The notes under the pieces are model-generated. The model was not told the DNA's origin and ran no database searches. It was given only the letters and a program-made list of their open reading frames with translations. Both the position numbers and the translations under genes were made by a program. From Candidatus Sulfobium mesophilum (GTDB taxonomy: Bacteria > Nitrospirota > Thermodesulfovibrionia > Thermodesulfovibrionales > UBA6898), in contig OUUY01000064.1 in NCBI GenBank assembly GCA_900302705.1, forward strand, positions 1 to 64,000: DNA of 64,000 nt, read 5' to 3'. Below, piece after piece: positions 18,285 through 26,816 of the stretch (the first letter of the stretch is position 1; every line of letters begins with the position of its first letter).

Positions 18285-19156
18285 TTCTTAGTCCTCAGCA
18301 ATGGGAATCCCATATCTTCCCTCTGTTTATAAAATGCCTCTGCTGTCAGCTTGGCGAGGTTTCTCACCCTTGCTATATATTTGGTCCGCTCAGTAACGGA
18401 TATTGCTCCTCTGGCATCCAGGAGATTAAAAAGGTGAGAACATTTCAGGCAGAACTCATAGGAGGGAATGACTAGTCCCAGCTTGTTCATCCTCAGTGCC
18501 TCTCTTTCGCAATCCTCGAAATGGCGGACTAGTAGCTCTGCGTTTGAATAATCGAAATTATATTTTGATCCCTCCACTTCACTCATGTGGTGCACGTCGC
18601 CGTACATCAGGTCTTTGTTCCATTTGAGATGATAGACGTTGTCCACACCCTGCAGATACATCGCTATTCTTTCAAGACCATATGTAATTTCAAGCGACAC
18701 CGGCCTGAGGTCTATTCCTCCTACCTGCTGGAAATAGGTAAACTGGGTGACCTCCATCCCGTCGAGCCAGACCTCCCATCCCAGACCCCAGGCACCAAGG
18801 GTGGGTGATTCCCAATCATCTTCCACGAACCTGATATCGTGCTTTGTTGCATTAATACCCAGTTCGGCAAGGCTTTCAAGATATATCTCCTGGCTATCTG
18901 AAGGAGAAGGTTTTATGATTACCTGGTACTGGTAGTAGTGCTGGAGTCTGTTGGGGTTCTCCCCATACCGTCCGTCGGTGGGTCTTCTGGAAGGCTGCAC
19001 ATAAGCAGTCTTCCAAGGTTCAGGACCGATGACCCTGAAGAAGGTTGCTGTATGGAAGGTGCCTGCGCCGACCTCGATATCATAAGGCTGAAGCAGCACG
19101 CATCCCTTACGGGACCAGAAATTCTGAAGCGACAAAATCAAATCCTGAAAATACAT
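18281..19156 (-). CDS. glyQ: Glycine--tRNA ligase alpha subunit
   Basis: A 291-aa alpha subunit carrying the class II catalytic core: [52 protein letters not shown] and [19 protein letters not shown]. It forms the alpha2beta2 enzyme with the downstream glyS. The ATG at 19156 has AAGGAG 6 bases upstream. No T-box leader of the type found before glyQS in Firmicutes is apparent in the ~175 bases upstream. Confidence 0.98.
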   Translation of the reverse strand: MYFQDLILSLQNFWSRKGCVLLQPYDIEVGAGTFHTATFFRVIGPEPWKTAYVQPSRRPTDGRYGENPNRLQHYYQYQVIIKPSPSDSQEIYLESLAELGINATKHDIRFVEDDWESPTLGAWGLGWEVWLDGMEVTQFTYFQQVGGIDLRPVSLEITYGLERIAMYLQGVDNVYHLKWNKDLMYGDVHHMSEVEGSKYNFDYSNAELLVRHFEDCEREALRMNKLGLVIPSYEFCLKCSHLFNLLDARGAISVTERTKYIARVRNLAKLTAEAFYKQREDMGFPLLRTKK

Positions 19157-19264
19157 TCAGTCTCCTTATGTAAAACGAAATGTTAAATAATGAGGTGAGC
19201 GTTTGTCAATAAAAACGCCTGTTCGTGCAGCATCAGAGCGTTGTCAGCTCAGGTGAGTCTTGCA

Positions 19265-19299
19265 CAAAAAAAGCAGAGATGATTAGAACCGGCTGCTTT
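19265..19299 (-). terminator. Probable terminator of macro-domain gene
   Basis: On the minus strand, aaagcag and ctgcttt pair across a 16-base loop and are followed by a run of T (tttttttgtg). It lies about 35 bases past the macro-domain stop and ahead of glyQ. Confidence 0.55.
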
Positions 19300-19331
19300 C
19301 TATATCCCCGGCTGCGGCACTATTAAAGATG

Positions 19332-19883
19332 CTATGTCCCCTTATGCAGCTTGTCGAATTCCTTTTTAAAGTGACCGAGCGTGATTTCGTCATATATGCA
19401 GAATTCGATCACATCCAGACTGACATCGGTATGTTTTTTGAGAAATAAGACTGATTCTCCGACAAGAATGCGGGCGCATCGGTCCTTTGGAAATCCGAAT
19501 ATGCCTGAACTGATCGCCGGAAGGGAGATGCTCCTTAAATTCTTTTCATTGGCCAGCACGAGTGTGCTCTGCACGGCATTTTTAAGCTTGCCGTCCTCAT
19601 CTCCCTCGCCCATTCTGGGGCCGACCGCGTGGATCACGAATTTTGAGGGGAGTCTGCCCGCACCAGTTAAAACTGCTGTTCCTACAGGCGTGAACCCTAT
19701 CCTGTCGCTTTCCTCCTGAATAATGTTGCCGCCCTTCTTCACGATGGCGCCTGCAACGCCGCCGCCGTGCTGCAGATGAGAATTGGCTGCGTTTACAATG
19801 GCGTCAACATCCCGCTCAGTTATGTCTCCCTGTACCAGACGAAGGGTTTTGTTTCCTATTTTGTGCTCCTGGATAACTTTCAT
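19332..19883 (-). CDS. Macro domain protein (ADP-ribose / O-acetyl-ADP-ribose deacetylase type)
   Basis: A 183-aa single macro domain of the MacroD/YmdB type. The substrate loop is VNAANSHLQHGGGVAGAIV, followed by VGTAVLTGAGRLPSKFVIHAVGPR and SLPAISSGIFGFPKDR. These proteins bind ADP-ribose and remove O-acetyl- or protein-linked ADP-ribose. It is transcribed divergently from hflX. A GGGGC stretch precedes the ATG. The asparagine in VNAAN and the glycine-rich loop are intact, so it should be active. The physiological target is unknown. Confidence 0.92.
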   Translation of the reverse strand: MKVIQEHKIGNKTLRLVQGDITERDVDAIVNAANSHLQHGGGVAGAIVKKGGNIIQEESDRIGFTPVGTAVLTGAGRLPSKFVIHAVGPRMGEGDEDGKLKNAVQSTLVLANEKNLRSISLPAISSGIFGFPKDRCARILVGESVLFLKKHTDVSLDVIEFCIYDEITLGHFKKEFDKLHKGT

Positions 19884-19994
19884 TTTTTCTGCCCCCTTAT
19901 TCTGTGATTCACAACTGTCTAAAGGTTTATTTATCTATGCTAAGATAATATAAAGAAATGTCAAAGTTTTGAAATCTTTTTTGGAGGAAACGCA

Positions 19995-21656
19995 ATAGCC
20001 GCACTCTACGGAAAACTGACAGGTCTCAAGGGAAGCCAGATATATGCCCTTGAGAGGATTTACCGCAGACGTCTTCATGACGAGTTGGTAAGCGTAGAAC
20101 TTGGAAAGTACCTGGCTCAGATATCCTTTGAAATAGGCAGGCAGGTCGGCATTATTGTCTCCCGAAGGGGAGCTGTTACTCATGTCGTCATAGGCGATGC
20201 AAAAAGCATTTTTATTCCTCCTCTGACTGACTATCCTGTCGGCAGGAGGGCTCTGAGAGGACTCAGGTTTATTCATACGCATCTTAATAACGAGCCTCTT
20301 AACCAGGATGACCTTACCGACCTTTCGCTCCTCAGATTTGATATCATCGCCGCAATAGGTGTCAAAGACGGTCTGCCGGCTGACATTCACGTTGCTCATC
20401 TGATGCCTCAGGGGGCAAAGGCCCCTGTGGAGGTGTTGCCTGCTGCGGATTTCTTTCAGTATAAAATCGATTTCAAACCCTTCATGACTTCCCTTGAGGA
20501 AGAACTCGAACGTTCACGCGGGTTCGAGGTTGCCGGAGATGATTCAGCCGAAGGGCGCCGAAGAAGCCGGGAGAGGGCTATTCTCGTCAGCGTTTCTCTG
20601 AGACCTAAACACGAACAGGAAGATTCCGTCGAAGAGCTGACGGAACTTGCGGAGTCGAGTGATGTGATTGTGCTGGCTTCAGCTATACAGAGACCGAAAG
20701 AAATCAATCCAAAATTCCTTATGGGTGAAGGCAAGATCAGGGAACTCGTCATAACGGCGATGAACAGGGGCGCTACGTTGCTTATCTTCGATCAGGACCT
20801 TACGCCTTCTCAAATCAAATCGATCAGCGAACTGACAGAGCTGAAGGTTATTGACCGCTCCCAGCTGATACTTGACATATTCGCAAGACGTGCGCACAGC
20901 AGGGACGGAAAGGTGCAGGTGGAACTCGCTCAGCTCAAGTACCGGCTCCCCAGACTTACCGGAAAGGGAACAGCGATGTCCCGCCTTATGGGAGGTATCG
21001 GCGGCAGGGGACCAGGCGAGATGAAACTTGAAATTGACAGACGGCGGGTCAGAGACAGGATAGGGCTTCTGGAAAGGGAATTAAAGATCTTGAGCAAGGC
21101 ACGAAGTCAGAGAAAGTCGCGGCGGGTTGAAAGAAGAATCCCAATAGTGTCCATTATCGGATACACTAATGCCGGGAAATCGACCCTTCTAAACGCCCTG
21201 ACAAAAAGCCGAACATTTGTCGAAGACAAGTTATTTGCCACACTGGATACCGCCAGCAGGAGACTCAGGTTCCCGCGGGAACGGGAAGTTGTGATCACCG
21301 ATACTGTCGGCTTCATCAGAGACCTCCCCAGGGATCTTATGGCTGCCTTCAGGTCTACGCTCGAAGAACTCGAGGACGCGGACCTCCTCCTGCACGTTGT
21401 CGATGCGTCAAACCCCAGGTTCGAACAGCATATCGCGTCAGTGGGGTGCATTCTTTCTGAACTTGATCTGGTTGGTAAAAAGCGGCTTCTCGTTTTTAAT
21501 AAAACAGACAGGCTCACCGCTGAGGAGGCCGAAAATCTTTCAGTAAGATTTGGGGCCATAGACGTCTCAGCCCTTGACACAAAGACATTTGGGCCGTTGC
21601 TTGATGCCGTCGAAGATGCCATCTTTGGTGAAAAATTGATTGAGGCAAAGGTATAA
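19995..21656 (+). CDS. hflX: GTPase HflX, apparently with an AUA start codon
   Basis: A ribosome-associated GTPase that splits stalled 70S ribosomes. G motifs are GYTNAGKSTLLNAL (G1), DTVGFIRDLP (G3) and NKTD (G4), with the HflX-specific GGIGGRGPGE loop upstream. The first canonical start in frame is a TTG at 20085. However, conserved N-terminal sequence continues upstream without interruption (IAALYGKLTGLKGSQIYALE, then RIYRRRLHDE), like the GN-SGLK-Q---LERLYRRR region of other HflX proteins. A GGAGG at 19983-19987 sits exactly seven bases before an ATA codon at 19995, and no ATG, GTG or TTG lies between the upstream stop (19941) and there. I therefore place the start at ATA 19995 (553 aa). 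A point error in an original ATG is the alternative. Confidence 0.9.
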   Translation: MAALYGKLTGLKGSQIYALERIYRRRLHDELVSVELGKYLAQISFEIGRQVGIIVSRRGAVTHVVIGDAKSIFIPPLTDYPVGRRALRGLRFIHTHLNNEPLNQDDLTDLSLLRFDIIAAIGVKDGLPADIHVAHLMPQGAKAPVEVLPAADFFQYKIDFKPFMTSLEEELERSRGFEVAGDDSAEGRRRSRERAILVSVSLRPKHEQEDSVEELTELAESSDVIVLASAIQRPKEINPKFLMGEGKIRELVITAMNRGATLLIFDQDLTPSQIKSISELTELKVIDRSQLILDIFARRAHSRDGKVQVELAQLKYRLPRLTGKGTAMSRLMGGIGGRGPGEMKLEIDRRRVRDRIGLLERELKILSKARSQRKSRRVERRIPIVSIIGYTNAGKSTLLNALTKSRTFVEDKLFATLDTASRRLRFPREREVVITDTVGFIRDLPRDLMAAFRSTLEELEDADLLLHVVDASNPRFEQHIASVGCILSELDLVGKKRLLVFNKTDRLTAEEAENLSVRFGAIDVSALDTKTFGPLLDAVEDAIFGEKLIEAKV

Positions 21657-21708
21657 TAGTTGCATTGCAGAATCGTCTTATTATAGTTCACCATAAAGCT
21701 AGGAGATA

Positions 21709-22782
21709 ATGATGGAATTTTCACCCAAGTGGATCGCCTGGGAAATAACAAGGAGATGTAATCTTCGCTGCGTTCATTGTCGCTCCTCCTCTGAGATGGA
21801 AGCCAAGGGCCACCCTGACTTTCCGACTTCAGAGGCTTTCAGGATAATTGATGATATCGAGAGTTATGCGAAACCTGTTGTTGTCCTTTCCGGGGGAGAA
21901 CCTCTTGTAAGAAAAGATGTTTTTGAAATCGCACAGTATGGGACGGACAAAGGACTGAGGATGTGTCTTGCTACCAACGGTACCCTGGTCAACGACGACA
22001 TCTGCGAGAAAATAAAGGCTTCGGGCATCAAGATAGTTTCTCTGAGTCTTGACGGCTCCGAAGAAGCAGTGCATGACGACTTCAGAAGCCAGAAGGGCGC
22101 CTTTGCGGGAACGATAAATGCGGCACGCCTCTTTAAAAGACATGGGATAGAATTTATTGTTAATTCTTCATTCACCAGAAGAAACCAGGAGGAGATACCG
22201 AAAGTATATCGCCTGGCAAAAGAGCTCGGTGCAACCGCGTGGTATATGTTCATGATTGTTCCGACAGGAAGGGGCGAAGAGATTATTAACGAGCTGATCT
22301 CCAAGGAGGATTACGAGGAGATCTTGGACTGGCATTATCAGATGGAGAAGGATGAAGATACCATGCTGGTCAGGCCGACCTGTGCTCCTCATTACTACCG
22401 CGTGGTTTTACAGCAGTCGAAGAAGGAGGGTGAAAAGTTTAAGAAACGCACCCTCAAGTTCTCCACAGGTGGTTCCAAGGGCTGTATCGCGGGGCAGCTT
22501 ATATGTCTGATCGATGTTGACGGTAATGTTCTGCCCTGCAGCTACTTCCCGAAGCCGGCGGGCAATATACGGGAGACTTCATTTAAGGAGATATGGGAGG
22601 GTTCAGAGCTTTTCAAGGATCTGAGGGATTTCAAAAAATATAAGGGGAAATGCGGCTCGTGTGAGTTCGTCAATGTTTGCGGAGGTTGCCGCGCCAGGGC
22701 ATATTCTGTCTACGGAGATTATCTGGAGGAGGAGCCCTTCTGCAGTTATACCCCCAGGAAAATGGGAAAGGCGGAGAAATGA
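21709..22782 (+). CDS. AhbD/NirJ-like radical SAM/SPASM protein (heme-type biosynthesis)
   Basis: A 357-aa radical SAM protein with CX3CX2C at C17, C21, C24 ([10 protein letters not shown]) and a C-terminal SPASM-like cysteine region ([40 protein letters not shown]). The overall form matches the AhbC/AhbD/NirJ group of tetrapyrrole enzymes; AhbD decarboxylates the propionates of Fe-coproporphyrin III to vinyl groups to make heme. The gene overlaps hemE by four bases (ATGA), supporting a tetrapyrrole role. An AGGAGA Shine-Dalgarno precedes the ATG-ATG start. AhbD is favoured, but AhbC, NirJ or a related SPASM enzyme cannot be excluded without alignment. Confidence 0.8.
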   Translation: MMEFSPKWIAWEITRRCNLRCVHCRSSSEMEAKGHPDFPTSEAFRIIDDIESYAKPVVVLSGGEPLVRKDVFEIAQYGTDKGLRMCLATNGTLVNDDICEKIKASGIKIVSLSLDGSEEAVHDDFRSQKGAFAGTINAARLFKRHGIEFIVNSSFTRRNQEEIPKVYRLAKELGATAWYMFMIVPTGRGEEIINELISKEDYEEILDWHYQMEKDEDTMLVRPTCAPHYYRVVLQQSKKEGEKFKKRTLKFSTGGSKGCIAGQLICLIDVDGNVLPCSYFPKPAGNIRETSFKEIWEGSELFKDLRDFKKYKGKCGSCEFVNVCGGCRARAYSVYGDYLEEEPFCSYTPRKMGKAEK

Positions 22783-23807
22783 ACGATACTTTTTTGAAGG
22801 CGTGTAGAGGCGAGAAAGTCGATTATACCCCCGTTTGGCTGATGAGGCAGGCGGGGCGGTACATGAAGGAATACCAGGAGGTCAGGGCGAAGGTCGATTT
22901 TCTGACCTTATGTAAGACACCTGATCTGGCTGCGAAGGTGACGATCCAGCCGATAGATTTGCTTGGGGTCGATGCGGCGATCCTCTTTTCCGACATCCTT
23001 ATCCCTGTTGAGGCCATGGGAATGCATCTGGAATTTTCTGAGAAGAAAGGGCCGATCCTTGCGGAGCCTGTCAGGAGCAAGTCGGGCGTTGAAAAACTTC
23101 TCATCCCCGACACTGAAGACAGTATGCCTTTTGTCCTTGAGACAATCAGGATTCTCAGACGCGAACTCGCAGACAGGGTCCCACTAATCGGCTTTTCAGG
23201 CGCGCCGTTTACGCTTGCGACCTATATAATTGAGGGAGGCAGTTCCAAAAATTTTCTTAATACGAAAAAGATGATGTATCAGAACCCCGGTCTCTTCGAT
23301 GCGTTGCTGGACAAGATAACGTCGACGATTATCGATTATCTTTCGGCCCAGATAAGGGCGGGCGCTCAGGCAGTGCAACTCTTTGATTCCTGGGCGGGTA
23401 TACTTTCACCTTTTGACTACGAACATGTGATCTTCCCTCACGTGAAGTCTGCGATAAAGATGCTGAAAAAATTTGACGTCCCGATCATATATTTCGTAAA
23501 CGACTGTGCAGGCCTCCTGGATATAGCAAAAAAATCAGGCGCCGATGTTATGGGCATAGACTGGCGCGTTGATATGGGCCGTGCGGTAAAAAGCATCGGC
23601 AAGAAAGTGTCCGTCCAGGGTAACCTCGATCCCCTCGTCCTGTTTGGGCCGAAGGAGCATATCGAGGAGAGGGTGCAGGATGTTCTGAACAAGGCTGAAT
23701 CAGCGCGCGGACACATATTCAATCTGGGGCATGGCATACTTCCTGAGACCCCTGTGGAAAATGCCATTGCGATGGTAGAGGCGGTGCATAGACTGAGCAG
23801 GGTATAG
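22779..23807 (+). CDS. hemE: Uroporphyrinogen decarboxylase
   Basis: A 342-aa enzyme that decarboxylates the four acetate side chains of uroporphyrinogen III to coproporphyrinogen III. The signature motifs are [19 protein letters not shown] at the N-terminus, [17 protein letters not shown] and [14 protein letters not shown]. The ATG at 22779 overlaps the upstream radical SAM gene; a longer in-frame extension to 22677 lies inside that gene and is rejected. The C-terminus ([20 protein letters not shown]) is complete. Confidence 0.96.
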   Translation: MNDTFLKACRGEKVDYTPVWLMRQAGRYMKEYQEVRAKVDFLTLCKTPDLAAKVTIQPIDLLGVDAAILFSDILIPVEAMGMHLEFSEKKGPILAEPVRSKSGVEKLLIPDTEDSMPFVLETIRILRRELADRVPLIGFSGAPFTLATYIIEGGSSKNFLNTKKMMYQNPGLFDALLDKITSTIIDYLSAQIRAGAQAVQLFDSWAGILSPFDYEHVIFPHVKSAIKMLKKFDVPIIYFVNDCAGLLDIAKKSGADVMGIDWRVDMGRAVKSIGKKVSVQGNLDPLVLFGPKEHIEERVQDVLNKAESARGHIFNLGHGILPETPVENAIAMVEAVHRLSRV

Positions 23808-24163
23808 TTAAGTTGCATGTCCGGCAGGTTGTATTTGTCATCCTCGGGCCTGCCGATCGGCAGACAGGCTTGACACCCGAATCAAGTCCGGGACAGACCG
23901 GGATCCAGAGGGCATTGAAAAGACTGGATTCCCTCTGGGAGCCGTGGCCGATCAAGTCGGGGAATGACGAATCTTGAAGTATTCGTTATGGACAGTCGGT
24001 AAGTGGAGTTCACGTTTCAGCGGATTCCCCCTGGAGAATAGATAAAGATTTTTTGCCGCATGCCCCTGCATTGGCTGCTTCAAGGAACATTTTCTGGAGA
24101 AATATTATGCGTGTAAGAAGTGTTTTATCTACCGAAAGCCTTCCGGATAAGCGGGGATCTATT
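23808..24163. repeat. Intergenic region with dispersed inverted-end repeat
   Basis: No gene is seen in these 356 bases between hemE and the convergent LOG-family gene. An element at about 23837-23968 starts ttgtcatcctcggg and ends cggggaatgacg, with internal hairpins ctgccgatcggcag and ccagaggg / ccctctgg. The TTGTCAT/ATGAC ends match those of the element at 12958-13044. The remaining ~200 bases show nothing I can assign. Confidence 0.6.
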
Positions 24164-24844
24164 TTATTTAGTCGTTTTGGACTTTCTCCTTGCCTTCGGC
24201 CTCAGCCCGCCGAATACCCTGTAATGCTCATTGATGAGGAAACGGACTTCCTCAGGGGTGTCAACCAGTGAGAAGAGAGCAAAATCTTCCCGTGCGATTG
24301 TGCCGTTTGGCACGAGCGTGTTTTTCATCCAATCCATGAGACCTTTCCAATATTCCGAGCCGTAAAGGATTATCGGGAAGGACTGAATCCTTTTGGTCTG
24401 TGACAGGGTTAAAGCCTCGAAAAGTTCGTCCATTGTCCCGAACCCCCCGGGGAAGATTATGAAAGCGATAGCGTATTTTATGAACATCAGCTTTCTTATG
24501 AAAAAATACCGGAAAGAGAGACTGATGTCATGGTATCTGTTGGGCTCCTGCTCAGCGGGTATCTCTATGTTTAAGCCTACAGAATGCGCCTTCCCCTTTT
24601 TGGCGCCCTTGTTTGCGCCTTCCATAATGCCGGGGCCGCCTCCGGTGATTATCGCGAAACCGTCGTCTGCAAGCATCTTGGCAAGACGTACAGCATCTTC
24701 ATAGTACTTGTTCTCCTGCGACAGCCGCGCGCTGCCGAAGATGGTGACTGCTGGGCCCAGATCATGAAGGGTCTCAAATCCCTCGACTAGTTCGGACTGT
24801 ATCCTGAACACCCGCCACGTTTCAGAAGTCTTTAGGTCTTCCAT
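24164..24844 (-). CDS. LOG family protein (TIGR00730 Rossmann fold)
   Basis: A 226-aa Rossmann-fold protein of the TIGR00730/LOG family, whose members hydrolyse cytokinin riboside or nucleoside monophosphates. The catalytic signature PGGFGTMDE is present, as are TIFGSARLSQ and ITGGGPGIMEGANKGAKKGKA. I chose the ATG at 24844 because AAGGAG lies 9 bases upstream; longer starts up to 24931 lack one and add unconserved sequence. The physiological substrate in bacteria is mostly nucleotide pools rather than cytokinin signalling. It stands alone, convergent with hemE. Confidence 0.9.
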   Translation of the reverse strand: MEDLKTSETWRVFRIQSELVEGFETLHDLGPAVTIFGSARLSQENKYYEDAVRLAKMLADDGFAIITGGGPGIMEGANKGAKKGKAHSVGLNIEIPAEQEPNRYHDISLSFRYFFIRKLMFIKYAIAFIIFPGGFGTMDELFEALTLSQTKRIQSFPIILYGSEYWKGLMDWMKNTLVPNGTIAREDFALFSLVDTPEEVRFLINEHYRVFGGLRPKARRKSKTTK

Positions 24845-25029
24845 AGATAAGAACTCCTTGCTTATGATTTGACACTTAGGATAGGGGAAAACGGCCAAGC
24901 TATGCAAGGGTTTGGAGAGTGACTTGGGCATTCTTTCTTAGTGACTTTGTTCCTTGACGGAGACGATAGAGTTTTTGAGATTCAGCCTATTGGAATAATT
25001 TTTTTTGGAGATCGAATTACTATATTGCA

Positions 25030-25043
25030 ATAATAATTATTAT
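25030..25043. promoter_or_regulatory. Candidate PerR/Fur operator
   Basis: ATAATAATTATTAT is a perfect 14-bp palindrome 32 bases upstream of the PerR-type gene, similar to Fur/PerR boxes (TTATAATnATTATAA-like). It suggests autoregulation of the locus. Confidence 0.55.
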
Positions 25044-25075
25044 ATGATAAGCTATCGAAGCAAATAATAGTTCTT

Positions 25076-25495
25076 ATGATGAAATATAAAGACATAGGCG
25101 TTAAATTGACACCACAGAGGTTGGCGATCCTGGATTATCTTGAAGGAAATACGAGCCATCCTTCGGCTGAGGATGTCTATCGGGTACTGCTGGATAAATT
25201 TCCGACTATGTCCCTTGCAACTGTTTACAACACCCTTGACACGCTACGGCTTAAGGGGCGCATCATCGCGCTCTCGATAGACCCGGAGAAAAAGAGGTTT
25301 GATCCGAACACCAAACCACATAATCATCTAATTTGTATTAAATGCAAGAAAGTCGTGGATGTTGACAAGACATTCAGTCTGGGCCTCACCGATGATGAGG
25401 CGCCAGATTTTGAAATAATGGGGCACCATATTGAATTCTACGGAATATGCTCTTCGTGCAAGACAGAGGAGCATATCCGAAAATCTACTGCGTAG
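25076..25495 (+). CDS. Fur family regulator, PerR type
   Basis: A 139-aa Fur-family repressor: N-terminal winged helix (VKLTPQRLAILDYLEGN, SLATVYNTLDTL) and C-terminal dimerisation domain with the structural zinc pairs CIKC and CSSC. The metal-sensing loop RFDPNTKPHNHLIC has Asp after RF, the residue that distinguishes peroxide-sensing PerR from Fur, which uses Glu. The downstream genes (rubredoxin, desulforedoxin-like, rubrerythrin) are classic anaerobic PerR targets. An AT-rich palindrome sits in its upstream region. ATG codons at 25076 and 25079 are both possible starts. Confidence 0.85.
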   Translation: MMKYKDIGVKLTPQRLAILDYLEGNTSHPSAEDVYRVLLDKFPTMSLATVYNTLDTLRLKGRIIALSIDPEKKRFDPNTKPHNHLICIKCKKVVDVDKTFSLGLTDDEAPDFEIMGHHIEFYGICSSCKTEEHIRKSTA

Positions 25496-25563
25496 TTTGT
25501 TGCGGGCAGCAAAAGGATCTCTGCAATAATTAAGACTTTACAATAAGAAGGGAGGAAAGAAAT

Positions 25564-25728
25564 ATGTGGCAGTGTCAAAGGGCGAATTGCGGTTATATCT
25601 ATAATGAAGCGAAGGGGGACAGGAAAGGAAAAATACCACCGGGGACGAAATTCGAAGATCTTCCTGCGGATTGGACGTGTCCTCTGTGCGGTGCCGGTAA
25701 AAACATGTTTAATAAACTTCCGGAATAA
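25564..25728 (+). CDS. Rubredoxin
   Basis: A 54-aa mononuclear iron electron carrier. Two cysteine knuckles bind the Fe(Cys)4 centre: [11 protein letters not shown], with four rather than two residues between the cysteines, and CPLCGAG. The middle reads [18 protein letters not shown], the usual rubredoxin pattern. A strong GGGAGGAAAG Shine-Dalgarno lies just upstream. The first knuckle (CX4C instead of CX2C) resembles the less common type II rubredoxins. It probably supplies electrons to the rubrerythrin two genes downstream for peroxide reduction. Confidence 0.9.
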   Translation: MWQCQRANCGYIYNEAKGDRKGKIPPGTKFEDLPADWTCPLCGAGKNMFNKLPE

Positions 25729-25763
25729 TATAGCGCCAGAAAATTTTTTTGGAGGAATTGATC

Positions 25764-25878
25764 ATGACAACTGTTGGAGAGTTATACAGATGTAAAACCT
25801 GCGGCAACGAAGCCGAAGTGAAGAAGGCCGGGGGCCGGCGCGCTTGTGTGTTGCGGAAAGCCGATGGAGAAAATATAA
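25764..25878 (+). pseudogene. Desulforedoxin-like FeS4 protein, single-base frameshift
   Basis: The gene has a perfect Shine-Dalgarno (GGAGG) and start and reads MTTVGELYRCKTCGNEAEVK. After AEVKKAGG an extra C in gggggccggcgc breaks the frame. Skipping that base restores ALVCCGKPMEKI and a stop at 25878, the second half of a desulforedoxin / desulfoferrodoxin N-terminal domain (CX2C ... CC). As written, the frame runs on to 25889 with only one cysteine pair. It is either a recent lesion or a sequencing error. The intact product would be a ~37-aa Fe(Cys)4 protein of the oxidative-stress cluster. Confidence 0.8.
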
Positions 25879-25943
25879 GAAAAAAATAAAACAGGTCAGG
25901 TTTATTAGTTATCAACAATTATGAATTAAGGAGGAAAGCTGTA

Positions 25944-26441
25944 ATGTCTGACACATTTAGGAATCTTCAGGATGCATTTGCCGGAGAATCACAGGCAAAC
26001 AGAAAATATCTTGCTTTTGCGAAGAAGGCAGAGGAGGAGGGCTTTACACAGACCGCAAAGTTGTTCAGGGCGGCTGCCGAGGCAGAGACTATTCATGCCC
26101 ACAATCACCTCAGAGAATTAAACGGGATAAAAAGTACTAGAGAAAATTTGGAGGCTGCCATAAGCGGTGAGTCCTATGAGTTCCAAAAGATGTACCCGCG
26201 CATGATTGAAGAGGCCAAGGCAGAAGGCAACGCGAAGGCGCTTCGCAGTTTCACCCTTGCAAATGAAGTTGAAAAAGTCCATGCAAGGCTCTATCAGGCC
26301 GCGCTGGAGAGCCTTGGAGAAAAAAGTGCTGAAGGGGATTATTTTATATGCCAGGTCTGCGGTTATACTGCCGAGGGCGAGGCGCCTGATGAATGTCCGG
26401 TCTGCAAGGCGAAGAAACAGGCGTTCAGGAAAGTCAGCTAA
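25944..26441 (+). CDS. Rubrerythrin
   Basis: A 165-aa diiron peroxidase of anaerobes that reduces H2O2 to water. The N-terminal four-helix domain has the ligand set E15, E48-xx-H51, E76 and E110-xx-H113. The C-terminal rubredoxin-like domain has CQVC (C136, C139) and CPVC (C151, C154). AAGGAGGAAAG precedes the ATG. It follows perR, rubredoxin and the desulforedoxin-like gene and is probably repressed by PerR and fed electrons by the rubredoxin. The length is slightly shorter than classic rubrerythrins, but both metal sites are complete. Confidence 0.95.
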   Translation: MSDTFRNLQDAFAGESQANRKYLAFAKKAEEEGFTQTAKLFRAAAEAETIHAHNHLRELNGIKSTRENLEAAISGESYEFQKMYPRMIEEAKAEGNAKALRSFTLANEVEKVHARLYQAALESLGEKSAEGDYFICQVCGYTAEGEAPDECPVCKAKKQAFRKVS

Positions 26442-26512
26442 AAAAATTCTTGGTCTGCGGACAATAAATTAATTATTATCAACGCAAAAGGAGCTTTAAC
26501 ATCGTTTAATAC

Positions 26513-26539
26513 TTGAATATTCCAAGCATTTCTTATAAT
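26513..26539 (+). promoter_or_regulatory. Candidate promoter for NifU-like gene
   Basis: TTGAAT (26513-26518) and TATAAT (26534-26539) with a 15-base spacer, about 20 bases before the ATG at 26559. The -10 is a perfect match but the spacing is short. Confidence 0.4.
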
Positions 26540-26558
26540 ATTGTAGTGTGGAGGTTGG

Positions 26559-26780
26559 ATGCTAAGGGAAAGAGTTGAAGCGACCCTCGATAAGGTTAGA
26601 GCGGGACTTAGGTCTGAAGGCGGAGACATTGAACTTGTAGATGTACGGGACACTGTCGTCTATGTGAGATTGAAAGGCGCCTGCGGAACCTGTCCCATGT
26701 CTACTTTAACTATGAAAAACTGGGTCGAATCCAGTATAAAGAAAGAGGTACCGGAGATCACTTCCGTACAGGCGATATGA
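26559..26780 (+). CDS. NifU C-terminal domain Fe-S scaffold protein
   Basis: A 73-aa stand-alone NifU-like domain, which assembles or carries Fe-S clusters. The CX2C motif is GACGTCPMS (C42, C45), preceded by RAGLRSEGGDIELVDV, the family core. GGAGG lies just upstream of the ATG. Its place after the rubrerythrin locus fits a repair role for Fe-S proteins under oxidative stress, though it has its own promoter-like sequence. Confidence 0.9.
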   Translation: MLRERVEATLDKVRAGLRSEGGDIELVDVRDTVVYVRLKGACGTCPMSTLTMKNWVESSIKKEVPEITSVQAI

Positions 26781-26816
26781 TGGAAACTGTTGACCCGGGG
26801 AGAAAATTAGGCTAAA

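Noticed and set aside
20085-21656. TTG at 20085 as the hflX start
   Set aside because: It would remove about 30 conserved N-terminal residues and has no Shine-Dalgarno; the ATA at 19995 has both conservation and GGAGG.
22677-22778. Upstream extension of hemE
   Set aside because: It reads inside the preceding radical SAM gene out of frame; the conserved protein and ATGA overlap begin at 22779.
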